A stretch of DNA of 64,000 nucleotides from Polynucleobacter sp. MWH-UH19D (lineage in GTDB: Bacteria; Pseudomonadota; Gammaproteobacteria; Burkholderiales; Burkholderiaceae), in contig NZ_CP099571.1 in NCBI RefSeq assembly GCF_040409795.1, positions 1,302,001 through 1,366,000 of the forward strand, written 5' to 3'. The notes under the pieces are model-generated. The model saw only the letters and a list, made by a program, of their open reading frames with translations, was not told where the DNA came from and did not search any database. Made by a program: the position numbers and the translations under genes. Positions 7,783-16,218 of the stretch are shown here, one piece after another. Numbering within the stretch: the stretch's first letter is position 1; every line of letters starts with the position of its first letter.

Positions 7783-8862
7783 TTAGTTCTTGGCTTGATT
7801 TAAGAACTGAACAACTATAGTGACAAATAGATCGGGCACCTCAACGTGTGGGACATGACCAACGTTATCAATCGGCACTAGTTTCGCATTCGGAATGATG
7901 GCTTGAGCTTTTTTACCCAACTCTGGGAAGTTACCCAACGACTTCACCGCCTCTGGTGGAGCAAAGCGTCTTCCGAATACTGTACGGTCTTTTTGGCCAA
8001 TCACCAACAATACTGGCATTTTGAGCTCTGGCAAATCATTGACCACTGGTTTCTCAGCAATCATTTGGTAGGTTAATACCGATGTCATTGCATATGCAGG
8101 ATAGTCAGGACCCTTTTGTACACGAACATATACCTCCACAAACTTTTCATAAGCAGGTTGCCAATTTGGAAAATAGCTTTGCAAGAAACGGCGATAACTT
8201 GTCTCGGTTTGCGCCATTTCTAACTTTAATAAATTATCGTTTTGCTGTGACGGTATATCTTTGCTGTAATCCTCCAAACCTAAAGGATTTTCTAAGACCA
8301 GCTTTTGCACTGTTTGCGGATACAGGCGCGCAAACCGAACCCCAACCATACCGCCCATTGAGTTGGCAATCACAGAAACCCGCTGAATGCCCAATGATTT
8401 AAGCAAGGCTTTAGTATTTAAAGCCAAATCATCAAAGTGATATTGCACATTTGGCTTTGAGGATTTACCAAATCCAATTTGATCAGGTGCTATCACCCGA
8501 TAGCCCGCTTGCGTTAAGCCAGCAATTGTTGGCGCCCAGTAGTCGCTAGAAAAATTCTTTCCATGAAAAAGTAGCACCACACCCTTTTGCTTCCCTTGGG
8601 CGGCAACATCCATATAAATCATGCTAGCTGGCACACCCTGCAAGCTAGTCTTGAACTCCTTGGTTGGATATGGATATGGCCAAGCACTTAAACGTAAATC
8701 GAGTGGGGCAGCATTGGCATAAAGCGATGCCGTGGGAGACCCACCATTTGCACTGGTAGCTGAGTTTACTGATGGATTACTGGCGCAGGAAGTTAATAAT
8801 CCAATCAATACAGAAGCTGTGAATAACGTAGCAACTGTGGCAAGTACGCGAATCGTTTTCAT
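7783..8862 (-). CDS. Alpha/beta-hydrolase lipoprotein
   Basis: A 359-residue hydrolase with a lipoprotein signal (LLTSC lipobox, Cys near residue 26), so it is probably membrane-anchored in the periplasm. The catalytic triad is visible: nucleophile Ser in ANSMGG (about residue 168), Asp in IGQKDRT, and His in NVGHVPH near the C-terminus. LLFHGKNFSSDYW matches the usual oxyanion HG motif region. The substrate is unknown; esterase or lactonase is likely. It is the last gene of a three-gene minus-strand unit with the FAH hydrolase (18-base gap) and the SemiSWEET gene. Confidence 0.82.
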   Translation of the reverse strand: MKTIRVLATVATLFTASVLIGLLTSCASNPSVNSATSANGGSPTASLYANAAPLDLRLSAWPYPYPTKEFKTSLQGVPASMIYMDVAAQGKQKGVVLLFHGKNFSSDYWAPTIAGLTQAGYRVIAPDQIGFGKSSKPNVQYHFDDLALNTKALLKSLGIQRVSVIANSMGGMVGVRFARLYPQTVQKLVLENPLGLEDYSKDIPSQQNDNLLKLEMAQTETSYRRFLQSYFPNWQPAYEKFVEVYVRVQKGPDYPAYAMTSVLTYQMIAEKPVVNDLPELKMPVLLVIGQKDRTVFGRRFAPPEAVKSLGNFPELGKKAQAIIPNAKLVPIDNVGHVPHVEVPDLFVTIVVQFLNQAKN

Positions 8863-8880
8863 ATAAGCCCAGAAATTAAA

Positions 8881-9573
8881 TTACACAATTTTGGTTTTGA
8901 GGTTTTTTAAACCCTCAACACTACCCTCTAAAACATCACCCTTCTTCACAGGACCAACTCCAGCAGGCGTTCCTGAAAAAATTAAATCCCCTGGCTCTAG
9001 AGTAAATAAGGTCGAAAGATACGCAATGGTGTCAGGCACGTTCCAGATCAATTGATTTAAATCGCCTGACTGACGTTCTTCACCATTTACAAGTAATTTC
9101 ACGGCACCTTTACTTGGGTGACCACATTGAGTTACTGGGGTAATCTCACCGCAAGGTGCGGATTGATCAAATGCCTTGCCTGTATCCCAAGGGCGGCCCA
9201 TCTTCTTTGCCTCTCCTTGCAAATCGCGTCTTGTCATATCAAGGCCCACGCCATAACCATACACATGGTCCAGGGCCTTATCGGCCGAAATATTTGAACC
9301 ACCTTTACCAATTGCTACAACCATCTCAATTTCATGATGGACATCATTTGATAAATTGGGATAAGCCATATCCTTACCATCAGTAACGATCGAGTTTGCT
9401 GGCTTCATAAAAAAGAATGGCGGTTCGCGGTCGGGGTCATGCCCCATCTCTCTTGCATGATCCGCATAGTTACGGCCTACACAATAAATTCGGTTTACCG
9501 CAAAGCGACGACTATCGCCTGTCACAGGCAAAGAAATTTGCACTGGCGGATCTATTACAAATGCTGAACTCAT
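8881..9573 (-). CDS. Fumarylacetoacetate hydrolase family protein (fumarylpyruvate hydrolase-like)
   Basis: A 230-residue FAH-fold enzyme that hydrolyses C-C bonds in acylpyruvates or related 1,3-dicarbonyl acids. [15 protein letters not shown] near residue 30, the metal ligands HHEIEMVV (Glu-x-Glu) and DMTRRDLQ, and [10 protein letters not shown] are family hallmarks. Size and the opening motif resemble the fumarylpyruvate/maleylpyruvate hydrolases of gentisate degradation, but no gentisate genes are near. I chose ATG 9573 because GAGAGG lies 5 bases before it; an upstream start at 9588 has no such support. It lies between the SemiSWEET and lipoprotein hydrolase genes. Confidence 0.88.
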   Translation of the reverse strand: MSSAFVIDPPVQISLPVTGDSRRFAVNRIYCVGRNYADHAREMGHDPDREPPFFFMKPANSIVTDGKDMAYPNLSNDVHHEIEMVVAIGKGGSNISADKALDHVYGYGVGLDMTRRDLQGEAKKMGRPWDTGKAFDQSAPCGEITPVTQCGHPSKGAVKLLVNGEERQSGDLNQLIWNVPDTIAYLSTLFTLEPGDLIFSGTPAGVGPVKKGDVLEGSVEGLKNLKTKIV

Positions 9574-9590
9574 AAAAACCTCTCTCAATA

Positions 9591-9881
9591 TTATTTTTGT
9601 TGCTTTCTTTGTGTAGCAGTATGACGCAATTTCAACATCAAGATACTCAGCGCCAAAGCAAAGGTCATTGCATTAGCCAAAATCAATGGCCACTTCTCTA
9701 GAACCAAGCCATAAACTAGCCACAAACCCACCCCCGCTGTAAACAAAGAATACATCCCCAGAGATATTCCAGAAAGATCACGCGTTTTCCATGACCAAAT
9801 TGCTTGAGGTAAAAATGCAACTGTAGTCAAAAAGGCGGCGCAATAGCCAACAATCTCAATCTGGTAGGGCTCAAGGTTCAT
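9591..9881 (-). CDS. SemiSWEET family sugar transporter (PQ-loop)
   Basis: A 96-residue membrane protein with three helices forming one triple-helix bundle, the unit of bacterial SemiSWEET transporters that dimerise to move sugars. The diagnostic PQ motif is in [10 protein letters not shown] near residue 25, and a conserved Asn follows in the third helix (LANAMTF). It ends in a basic tail. It is the first gene of the minus-strand unit with the FAH and alpha/beta hydrolases, 17 bases upstream of the former. Confidence 0.85.
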   Translation of the reverse strand: MNLEPYQIEIVGYCAAFLTTVAFLPQAIWSWKTRDLSGISLGMYSLFTAGVGLWLVYGLVLEKWPLILANAMTFALALSILMLKLRHTATQRKQQK

Positions 9882-9912
9882 GAATTTATTGTAATTTGCC
9901 TAGACCAGAACA

Positions 9913-10024
9913 TTAATGGCCACATGAGGAAATATTTTCGCCGGCACTTAGCGCTGCAATCAAATCATCCTGATTAATCTTATCTCCAATATTTATAGGA
10001 AATAAAGAGTGGCGAATAAAAAAA
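9913..10024 (-). other. Possible remnant of a coding region (no start codon)
   Basis: On the minus strand an open stretch directly follows the cytochrome c stop codon in the same frame and ends at TAA 9913-9915. It has no ATG, GTG or TTG start. The peptide reads like a protein C-terminus (HSLFPINIGDKINQDD, ending ISSCGH). It may be the leftover end of a lost gene; I cannot name the family, and chance is possible. Confidence 0.25.
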
Positions 10025-10420
10025 TTATTTCTTGTTCACTCCCGTTTTGCGAGCTTCAATCTCTTTGTTGATTGCTGCAATTGTTTTAGCGTCTGGCGAC
10101 TTCCAGTTACCACCAGAGTTATTCACCATATAAACAAGCGCATCGGAGAATCCCTCAATACTTAAATTAGGATTGCCCCCTTTTGGCGGCATACCACGTA
10201 CCCCAAAGTAAGCGTGGGCAGTCAAGGTAACTTGGCCTTCTGCGATTAATGGCGCCCACTTCGCCTTATCACCAAACTTAGGCGCATTTAGTACACCAGC
10301 GCCATGACAATTTGCACATACTTGCTTATAGGTATTCTCGCCAGATTGGGCAAATATACTGAATGACATAACGGAGGCAAGCAACCCAGTTACGATTGGC
10401 AATATCAATATCTTTTTCAT
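10025..10420 (-). CDS. Periplasmic cytochrome c (c5-like)
   Basis: A 131-residue monohaem class I cytochrome c. A signal peptide (to about residue 25, FAQS) is followed by the haem site CANCH and a methionine ligand candidate in GMPPKGG, the order expected for c5-type electron carriers. A Lys/Glu-rich helix ends the protein. ATG 10420 is preferred over 10432 because AAGG lies 5 bases upstream of it. It is on the same strand as, and downstream of, feoB with a 74-base gap that holds no clear terminator. Confidence 0.87.
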   Translation of the reverse strand: MKKILILPIVTGLLASVMSFSIFAQSGENTYKQVCANCHGAGVLNAPKFGDKAKWAPLIAEGQVTLTAHAYFGVRGMPPKGGNPNLSIEGFSDALVYMVNNSGGNWKSPDAKTIAAINKEIEARKTGVNKK

Positions 10421-10506
10421 TCGAACCTTCATATAGATCTATGTGAGTAAGAATGTATCGTAAATTACGGAAAATTGCTTTTAGGTGCCTACCCTAAGGA
10501 AAATGA

Positions 10507-12420
10507 CTAACCCAAACCAAAATAAATAGCTATGCGATAAGTAATGAAAGAAGCGATATACGCTAGTCCAAATAAGTAACTCAACATTACAGCCGGAACT
10601 TTCCAGCCACCAGTCTCTCGCTTCACAGCAGCAATCGTAGATAGGCACTGGGGTGCAAATACAAACCAAGCCAATAAGGAAAGTGCGGTAGCTAAAGACC
10701 AATCCCCTGAAATCAGGGGTATTAACGCTTCAGCAGCATCAGCACTAGAGCTAGATAAAGCATACACCGTAGCCAATGAACTCACCACCACTTCACGTGC
10801 AGCCATCCCCGGCACTAAGGCAATGCTAATTTGCCAATTAAAACCAATTGGCGAAAAGATGTTCGCTAGAGCTTCGCCCAGCATCCCCGCAAAACTATAT
10901 TGAATTGGTGGCAAGGTTGCACCTTCAGGCGGTAGCGGAAAGCTCGATAACACCCATAGTCCAATTGTCATCACTAAAATGACGCCACCAACTCGACGCA
11001 AAAAGATTTCAGCGCGTTGCCATAGGCTGATTGCTAGATTACCCAATCGAGGCAAGTGATAGCTGGGCAACTCCATCATCAATACATTGGTTCTAAACTG
11101 CTCGCTCGCAAAACGCTTCAATACCCAAGCAACTGCCATTGCCCCCAGGATTCCAGCGAGGTAAAGAAGGAATAAAACCAATCCCTGCAAATCAATATTC
11201 GCCCATAGCTTTTGTTGCGGAATAAATGCGGAGATCAACAACGCATACACTGGCAGACGCGCAGAGCAAGTCATCATTGGCGCTATCAAAATAGTTACCA
11301 AGCGATCCCGAGAATTAGAGATACTTCTCGTTGCCATGATTCCTGGAATGGCGCAGGCAAAACTAGATAGCAAAGGAATAAATGAACGGCCAGACAACCC
11401 TACCGACCCCATTACCCTATCTAACAGATAAGCCGCTCTTGGCAAGTAGCCAGACTCCTCAAGCAGCAGAATAAAGAAAAATAAAATCAAGATTTGTGGC
11501 AAGAAAATCACCACGCCACCAAGTCCCGCCAAAATACCATCAATCAACAAACTTCTAAGCCAGGTATCTGGAAGGAACTCGCTAATTTGACCGCCAAGAT
11601 ATTCAACAGAAGACTTAATTATTTCCATTGGCACTGTCGCCCAACTAAACACCGCTTGGAAAATAAAAAAGAGTAGCGCTACCAAAATAATGGGCCCCAA
11701 GACCGAGTGCAACAAGACAGAGTCCAAACGATCGCTCAAGCGATCAGGAATAATTTGATCGAGACCCAAATTCGTTAAGATCCGTTGAACTTGCACGTTA
11801 TCTGCCTCAGCATGAGCAATATGCGAGGCAACATTTTCTAGGGTGGCGTCACTAGTACCAGTGCGCAAATTATTTAGATTGCGCCAATCTAATTCTGCTA
11901 AGCATGACTTAATTTCATCAGCGCCATTTGCATGAATACCTACGCTTGTAACTACGGGCAGACCCAATTCTTTTGAAAGCGCTGCAGTATCAATATTCAA
12001 ACCTTGACGCTTAGCTACATCCAACATATTCAGAACAACTACGCAAGGTAAGCCCAAGCGCTTGGCAGCCAAAACTAAACGCAAATTACGACGCAAGTTC
12101 ATTGCGCTCAAGATGCACAACACTAAATCTGGGCGCTTCTCACCTTCCGCACGACCCATCAATACATTACAAGTGACACGCTCATCAAGCGATCTTGGAT
12201 ACAAGCTGTAAGCACCCGGCAAATCTAATATGCGAATATTTTTTCCGGAAGATAAAGTGAGACGCCCTTCCTTTCGCTCAACGGTAACGCCAGAGTAATT
12301 AGCAACTTTTTGTCGGCTACCAGTTAACAAGTTAAATAAGGCAGTCTTTCCACAATTCGGATTGCCCAATAGGGCGACCAGGGGCTCGCTAGGGAAAAAG
12401 TGGACAGTGGATTCAGTCAT
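10507..12420 (-). CDS. feoB: Ferrous iron transporter FeoB
   Basis: A 637-residue Fe(II) importer of the inner membrane. The N-terminal G-protein has G1 GNPNCGKT (residues 19-26), the G2 threonine in YSGVTVERKEG, G3 DLPGAYS and G4 NMLD. After a helical GDI region come the transmembrane core and the Gate motifs, including FACAIPGIMATR with the conserved cysteine. It overlaps feoA by 8 bases (12413-12420), so the two are translationally coupled. No feoC follows. Transcription very likely starts upstream of feoA under Fur control. Confidence 0.97.
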   Translation of the reverse strand: MTESTVHFFPSEPLVALLGNPNCGKTALFNLLTGSRQKVANYSGVTVERKEGRLTLSSGKNIRILDLPGAYSLYPRSLDERVTCNVLMGRAEGEKRPDLVLCILSAMNLRRNLRLVLAAKRLGLPCVVVLNMLDVAKRQGLNIDTAALSKELGLPVVTSVGIHANGADEIKSCLAELDWRNLNNLRTGTSDATLENVASHIAHAEADNVQVQRILTNLGLDQIIPDRLSDRLDSVLLHSVLGPIILVALLFFIFQAVFSWATVPMEIIKSSVEYLGGQISEFLPDTWLRSLLIDGILAGLGGVVIFLPQILILFFFILLLEESGYLPRAAYLLDRVMGSVGLSGRSFIPLLSSFACAIPGIMATRSISNSRDRLVTILIAPMMTCSARLPVYALLISAFIPQQKLWANIDLQGLVLFLLYLAGILGAMAVAWVLKRFASEQFRTNVLMMELPSYHLPRLGNLAISLWQRAEIFLRRVGGVILVMTIGLWVLSSFPLPPEGATLPPIQYSFAGMLGEALANIFSPIGFNWQISIALVPGMAAREVVVSSLATVYALSSSSADAAEALIPLISGDWSLATALSLLAWFVFAPQCLSTIAAVKRETGGWKVPAVMLSYLFGLAYIASFITYRIAIYFGLG

Positions 12421-12655
12421 TCACTGGCTCCACCTCAATCATGTGCACCTCGGAATAGCGCAAAGCAAATGTGGAAGCCCCTACTCGCACAAGATAGGGT
12501 CCTTTTTTTAATAAGCCTTTGCGCAATAAAGTAACCTGCTCTCCTGGCAAAAAACCAATATCTTCCAGTTGCCCCTTAATTTGAGGAGCGCCTTTGGGTG
12601 AATTGACTACGCTCACCCGATAAAGACTGCCTAAGCGTACTTGGTCTAAATTCAT
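12413..12655 (-). CDS. feoA: Ferrous iron transport protein FeoA
   Basis: An 80-residue SH3-like cytosolic protein required for FeoB activity. It has the family pattern LGSLYRV...QLEDIGFLPGEQV...GASTFALRYSEV. It is the first gene of feoAB. There is no strong ribosome site before ATG 12655. The upstream region carries a TATAAT box and Fur-type palindromes. Confidence 0.95.
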   Translation of the reverse strand: MNLDQVRLGSLYRVSVVNSPKGAPQIKGQLEDIGFLPGEQVTLLRKGLLKKGPYLVRVGASTFALRYSEVHMIEVEPVND

Positions 12656-12698
12656 GTAATTTATTCAATATGCTTGTTTGTGCCTGAAGTTTTGATTT

Positions 12699-12739
12699 GA
12701 TAGTCATTATAGCGATAAATGAGAATGACTATCATTCAT
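12699..12739. promoter_or_regulatory. Fur-type operator and feoAB promoter
   Basis: The feoA upstream region holds a perfect 10-bp inverted repeat, GATAGTCATT (12699-12708) and AATGACTATC (12724-12733). The right arm is itself part of AATGA-CTA-TCATT (12724-12736). The 19 bases at 12721-12739 match the GATAATGATAATCATTATC Fur consensus at 13 positions by eye. On the minus strand a perfect TATAAT (12706-12711) lies inside this element, so bound Fur would block feoAB. The TSS would be about 45 bases before feoA. The divergent gene at 12855 may share the region. Confidence 0.72.
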
Positions 12740-12854
12740 ACAAAAGAAGAGAAATTTAGACAAATAATGCGGTATTTTTAGTCAGCCAGCTTTGATCCAA
12801 AGCAAAAGCTGAGCTGCTAATGCATACTGACCAAAATCTTTTTATAGTTGAGAA

Positions 12855-13475
12855 ATGTACTTACCAAAACACTTCGCTGCTGATGATCAAGACTTGCTAG
12901 CGCAGCTCATCAAGGAGTACCCGCTTGCCACTCTTGTTGGCAGCCTCAATGATCAACTCGAGGTTAATCACTTGCCATTGATGCTCAGCTCCGATAAAAA
13001 GAAGTTGCATGGGCACATCGCTAGAATGAATCCGCTGATGAAGATTGCGCAGAGTTCAGAAACTGCGGTTACGGCAATCTTTCATGGCCCTAATGCTTAT
13101 GTCACTCCAGCATGGTACCCCTCTAAAAAGGAATCAGGAAAAGTTGTTCCAACCTGGAACTATGCGGTAGTTCATGCGCAAGGTCACATTAAACTCATTG
13201 AAGATGCGCTATGGCTCAGGAGTCATGTGTCGCAAATGACCAATATTCATGAGCCAACCTATCAATCAAACTGGAAGCTTGATGATGCTCCAGAAGACTA
13301 TGTGCAAACAATGCTCAAAGCAATTGTTGGAATCGAGATCGAGGTTGAGAGTTTGGTTGGCAAATTTAAGCTTAGCCAAAATCGCCCTCCAGAGGACTGC
13401 GATGCCGTTGTGAAAGAACTAGAGAAATCCCCGCAAGAAATGTTGCAAGCTATGCGTCAATATATGAAGCCGTAA
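12855..13475 (+). CDS. FMN-binding negative transcriptional regulator family protein (PaiB-like)
   Basis: A 206-residue protein of the PaiB family, a split-barrel flavin-binding fold. The opening MYLPKHFAADD and the segment HGPNAYVTPAWYPSK..VPTWNYAVVHAQG (about residues 77-110) are typical. In Bacillus the PaiB protein acts with PaiA in repressing sporulation and protease genes, but in proteobacteria its role is unknown and an enzymatic function is possible. It is divergent from feoAB, about 200 bases away, and convergent with modA. Confidence 0.85.
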   Translation: MYLPKHFAADDQDLLAQLIKEYPLATLVGSLNDQLEVNHLPLMLSSDKKKLHGHIARMNPLMKIAQSSETAVTAIFHGPNAYVTPAWYPSKKESGKVVPTWNYAVVHAQGHIKLIEDALWLRSHVSQMTNIHEPTYQSNWKLDDAPEDYVQTMLKAIVGIEIEVESLVGKFKLSQNRPPEDCDAVVKELEKSPQEMLQAMRQYMKP

Positions 13476-13486
13476 ATGAATTGCGA

Positions 13487-14242
13487 TTATGGTGTTGCAT
13501 AACCATATTTAACTAGGATTGCCTTAGCCTGAGTGGTCTGCATAAATTGATACAACTCCCTAGCCTCTTGTGAGGCCCCTCTCAAGAGAACCATTCTTTG
13601 TTTGATGGGCTCATAAAGTTTTGGGTTTAACAAAACAAAATTTGTCTCTTTGATCACCTCAGGCGACTTTGCCAAGGAAAGCGCAGTAAACCCAATCTCT
13701 GCGGCACCTGTGACAACGTAGGTTGTTGCAATACCGATATTATCGCCGTACACCAACTTATCCTTAGCCAGACCCCATAAGCCCTCAGACTTCAGAAATT
13801 GAACCGTCGCCCTACCATAAGGGGCTAACTCTGGTTTGGCGATAGCCACCTTATTTGCTTTAGCAATTATTTTTGCTAACTCCACTTTGTTATCAACCAA
13901 AACCACCCCAGATTGACTCTTCGCGATCAAAGCCAATTTACCTACGGCATACACTACTCCATCATCAATTGTCTTGCCGTTCTTGTAAAGCTCCAAAGGA
14001 AATTGCTCATCTGCAGCAATAAATAAACTAAATGGCGCGCCATTCATAATCTGTGCAGTGAAATTACCTGACGAACCATAAACCACCCTCATCTCTGACT
14101 TTCCTGCCAATTTGAACGCAGAGGCAATTTCAGCGAAAGCGTCTTTCATATTCGAAGCTACAGCAACTGTTGTGCTTTGGGCAAATGCTAGATTTACACA
14201 GAGCAAGAAAACCGCTAATAGAAAATTTGAAAAAGGACGCAT
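13487..14242 (-). CDS. modA: Molybdate-type ABC transporter substrate-binding protein ModA
   Basis: A 251-residue periplasmic oxyanion-binding protein. After the signal peptide (ending AFAQ) come the ligand-binding segments AVASNMKDAF, YGSSGNFTAQI and the later YVVTGAAEIGFTAL, as in ModA. ATG 14242 is chosen because AGGGC lies about 7 bases upstream; a start at 14263 would add an unlikely leader. No modB or modC is adjacent. The next gene upstream on the same strand is a ModE/PBP-like regulator, and two TupA-like proteins diverge beyond it, so it is part of a molybdate/tungstate locus. Confidence 0.87.
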   Translation of the reverse strand: MRPFSNFLLAVFLLCVNLAFAQSTTVAVASNMKDAFAEIASAFKLAGKSEMRVVYGSSGNFTAQIMNGAPFSLFIAADEQFPLELYKNGKTIDDGVVYAVGKLALIAKSQSGVVLVDNKVELAKIIAKANKVAIAKPELAPYGRATVQFLKSEGLWGLAKDKLVYGDNIGIATTYVVTGAAEIGFTALSLAKSPEVIKETNFVLLNPKLYEPIKQRMVLLRGASQEARELYQFMQTTQAKAILVKYGYATP

Positions 14243-14281
14243 AGTTAGCCCTATTCTAGTCAAACAACTCTTCTATAACCA

Positions 14282-15304
14282 CTATAGCCAGCTTTCAACT
14301 TGGCGATTTAGACTAATCGCTTTATAGCCCGGAATTTTGCTCGAATAACTACGAATTCTACGAACCAATTTCGATGATTCAGGATGAGCAAGCATCTCTT
14401 TATGCATTGCAATAAAAAATACCTCATCTTTCAGCGGCACAAAACCTAAGCCATTTTCTAAAGCAACATTTTTTACCCCAAGACCAACATCAGCCTTACC
14501 AGCCAATATCGCATTGGCAACTGCAGAGTGAGTAAATTCTTCATGAAGATAGCCATTGATTTCAGAAGGATCAATGCCTTGTTCGATCAAGGATGTATCA
14601 AGCAATAACCTTGTACCAGAGCTAATTTGGCGGTTAATGAAACGAATTTTAGGATTCAGCAAATCTTCAATTGCATGGATACGCAATGGATTCCCCCTCT
14701 TCACCATAAAACCTTGAGTACGCTTCATCACGGGGAAAATTTCAATACCGTGTTTGCGCAACCGCTCATGAATGACTCGCGAATTCTTTTCGTCTGATAC
14801 ATGGTAGCCGGCTATATGAGCATTGTTACTTAGCAATTGCTCTAAAGATTCTCCAGATCCAGCAATCTTTAAGCCAAATCCTTTTACTTCGGAAACAACC
14901 TTCTGAATAACCGAGTCACTACTGGAATAAAAACTCCAGCGAGCATTTTCTATTTTTTGATATTTCTTAATTTCTCTATGCAGAGTGTCTTCATAATTGA
15001 TTCCATGCTGCACATAAGCGCCCTGCAACTCTTCAATAAATTGACATAGGAATGAGCCAAATTCTGTTAATTTTGAGCCGTGCCCTTTGGTACGAACTAT
15101 CAAAGGTATACCTAGACTTGCCTCAACTTGATTCAACTTTCCCCAAACGCCGCGATAAGAAACTCCAGAGTTTTTGCTGGCCAAGACCAATGAGCTGCCA
15201 CCCCGAATATCTTTTAATAACCCTACTAGCCAGTAAAGATCAATAGCATCCTTTTCCGGTTCTCGAGCATTCAGAATGAGGGTTGGTCTAGCTTCTATTC
15301 GCAT
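14282..15304 (-). CDS. ModE-like winged-helix regulator with PBP-like sensor domain
   Basis: A 340-residue predicted transcription factor. Residues about 20-95 form a ModE/LysR-type winged helix (LYWLVGLLKDI, ASKNSGVSYRGVWGKLNQVE, IVRTKGHGSKLTEFG). Residues about 115-325 resemble the periplasmic-binding-like domain attached to such HTH regions (IAGYHVSD, INRQISSGTRLLLD, HSAVANAILAGKADVG), closely related to molybdate/tungstate-binding proteins. It lies between modA (same strand, 39 bases) and divergent tupA-like genes, so control of the locus by oxyanion level is a strong inference. A palindrome lies in the divergent region. Confidence 0.8.
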   Translation of the reverse strand: MRIEARPTLILNAREPEKDAIDLYWLVGLLKDIRGGSSLVLASKNSGVSYRGVWGKLNQVEASLGIPLIVRTKGHGSKLTEFGSFLCQFIEELQGAYVQHGINYEDTLHREIKKYQKIENARWSFYSSSDSVIQKVVSEVKGFGLKIAGSGESLEQLLSNNAHIAGYHVSDEKNSRVIHERLRKHGIEIFPVMKRTQGFMVKRGNPLRIHAIEDLLNPKIRFINRQISSGTRLLLDTSLIEQGIDPSEINGYLHEEFTHSAVANAILAGKADVGLGVKNVALENGLGFVPLKDEVFFIAMHKEMLAHPESSKLVRRIRSYSSKIPGYKAISLNRQVESWL

Positions 15305-15316
15305 ATGTAATTTTTT

Positions 15317-15343
15317 GCATATTCATTAAGTATTAATGTATGC
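15317..15343. promoter_or_regulatory. Candidate operator between the regulator and tupA-like genes
   Basis: CATTAA (15324-15329) and TTAATG (15333-15338) form a 6-bp inverted repeat with GTA between them. It is framed by GCATA (15317-15321) and TATGC (15339-15343), extending the dyad with a 2-base bulge. It lies 13-40 bases before the regulator start and about 50 bases before the tupA start, where an autoregulated operator is expected. Confidence 0.5.
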
Positions 15344-15391
15344 GATGATACAAATTTACTCAACCCCCATCGTATTTAAATGAGGTATTTC

Positions 15392-16216
15392 ATGAACAAA
15401 GCACTTAACTCGTTTTTCGTAAGTCTCTTACTTGTCACATCCACCCTCACTTCGAATGTCCAAGCCCAAGAAAAAAGCATTATTGTTTCCTCAACAACAT
15501 CTACTGAGCAATCCGGCTTGTTTGGCTATATCCTGCCAATCTTTAAGATGAAATCTGGCATTGATGTCAAAGTGGTCGCCGTTGGAACGGGTCAAGCACT
15601 TGATATCGGTCGGCGCGGTGATGCGGATGTCGTCTTTGTGCATGACAAACCCGCCGAGGAGCAGTTTGTTCAGGATGGCTACGCCACAAAACGCTATGAA
15701 GTCATGTACAACGACTTTATATTGATCGGACCTAAATCTGATCCAGCAAAAGTTGGCGGCGGCAAGGATATTCAGGCTGCCTTTCAAAAGATTGCAGCAG
15801 CTCAGGCACCCTTTGTCTCACGTGGAGATAAAAGCGGTACGCATGCTGCTGAACTCCGGTATTGGAAAGGCGCTGGTATTGCCGTTTCCCCAAGCCAGTC
15901 TTGGTATAAAGAAACTGGCTCAGGCATGGGTCCTGCTCTCAATACTGCCTCTGCTATGAATGGCTACATCCTTGCTGACAGAGGCACCTGGTTAAGCTTC
16001 AAGAATCGTGGGGATCTCACGATTCTTGTTCAAGGTGATCCCAAACTCTTCAATCAGTATGGTGTGATGCTGGTGAACCCAGCTAAGTTCCCTCATGTTA
16101 AGAAAGCAGAAGGGCAAGCATTTATTGATTGGCTAGTTTCCAAAAATGGTCAAGACGTCATTGCTAGCTATCAAATTGGTGGTGAACAACTCTTTTTCCC
16201 GAATGCGAAGAAATAA
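15392..16216 (+). CDS. tupA: Tungstate-type substrate-binding protein TupA
   Basis: A 274-residue periplasmic oxyanion-binding protein. After the signal peptide (ending VQAQ) it has the TupA ligand motif SSTTSTEQSGLF, then VGTGQALDIGRRGDADVVF, FVSRGDKSGTH and GSGMGPAL, all typical of TupA-type proteins that bind tungstate with very high affinity. ATG 15392 is chosen because GAGG at 15382-15385 is 6 bases upstream; the ATG at 15380 overlaps that site. It begins a three-gene unit with a second TupA-like protein 2 bases downstream and a TOBE protein. No tupB or tupC is next to it; a matching pair is at 55350-56745. Confidence 0.88.
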   Translation: MNKALNSFFVSLLLVTSTLTSNVQAQEKSIIVSSTTSTEQSGLFGYILPIFKMKSGIDVKVVAVGTGQALDIGRRGDADVVFVHDKPAEEQFVQDGYATKRYEVMYNDFILIGPKSDPAKVGGGKDIQAAFQKIAAAQAPFVSRGDKSGTHAAELRYWKGAGIAVSPSQSWYKETGSGMGPALNTASAMNGYILADRGTWLSFKNRGDLTILVQGDPKLFNQYGVMLVNPAKFPHVKKAEGQAFIDWLVSKNGQDVIASYQIGGEQLFFPNAKK

Positions 16217-16218
16217 TC

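Noticed and set aside
8082-8402. 106-codon frame opposite the alpha/beta hydrolase gene
   Set aside because: Antisense shadow of a protein with a complete catalytic triad.
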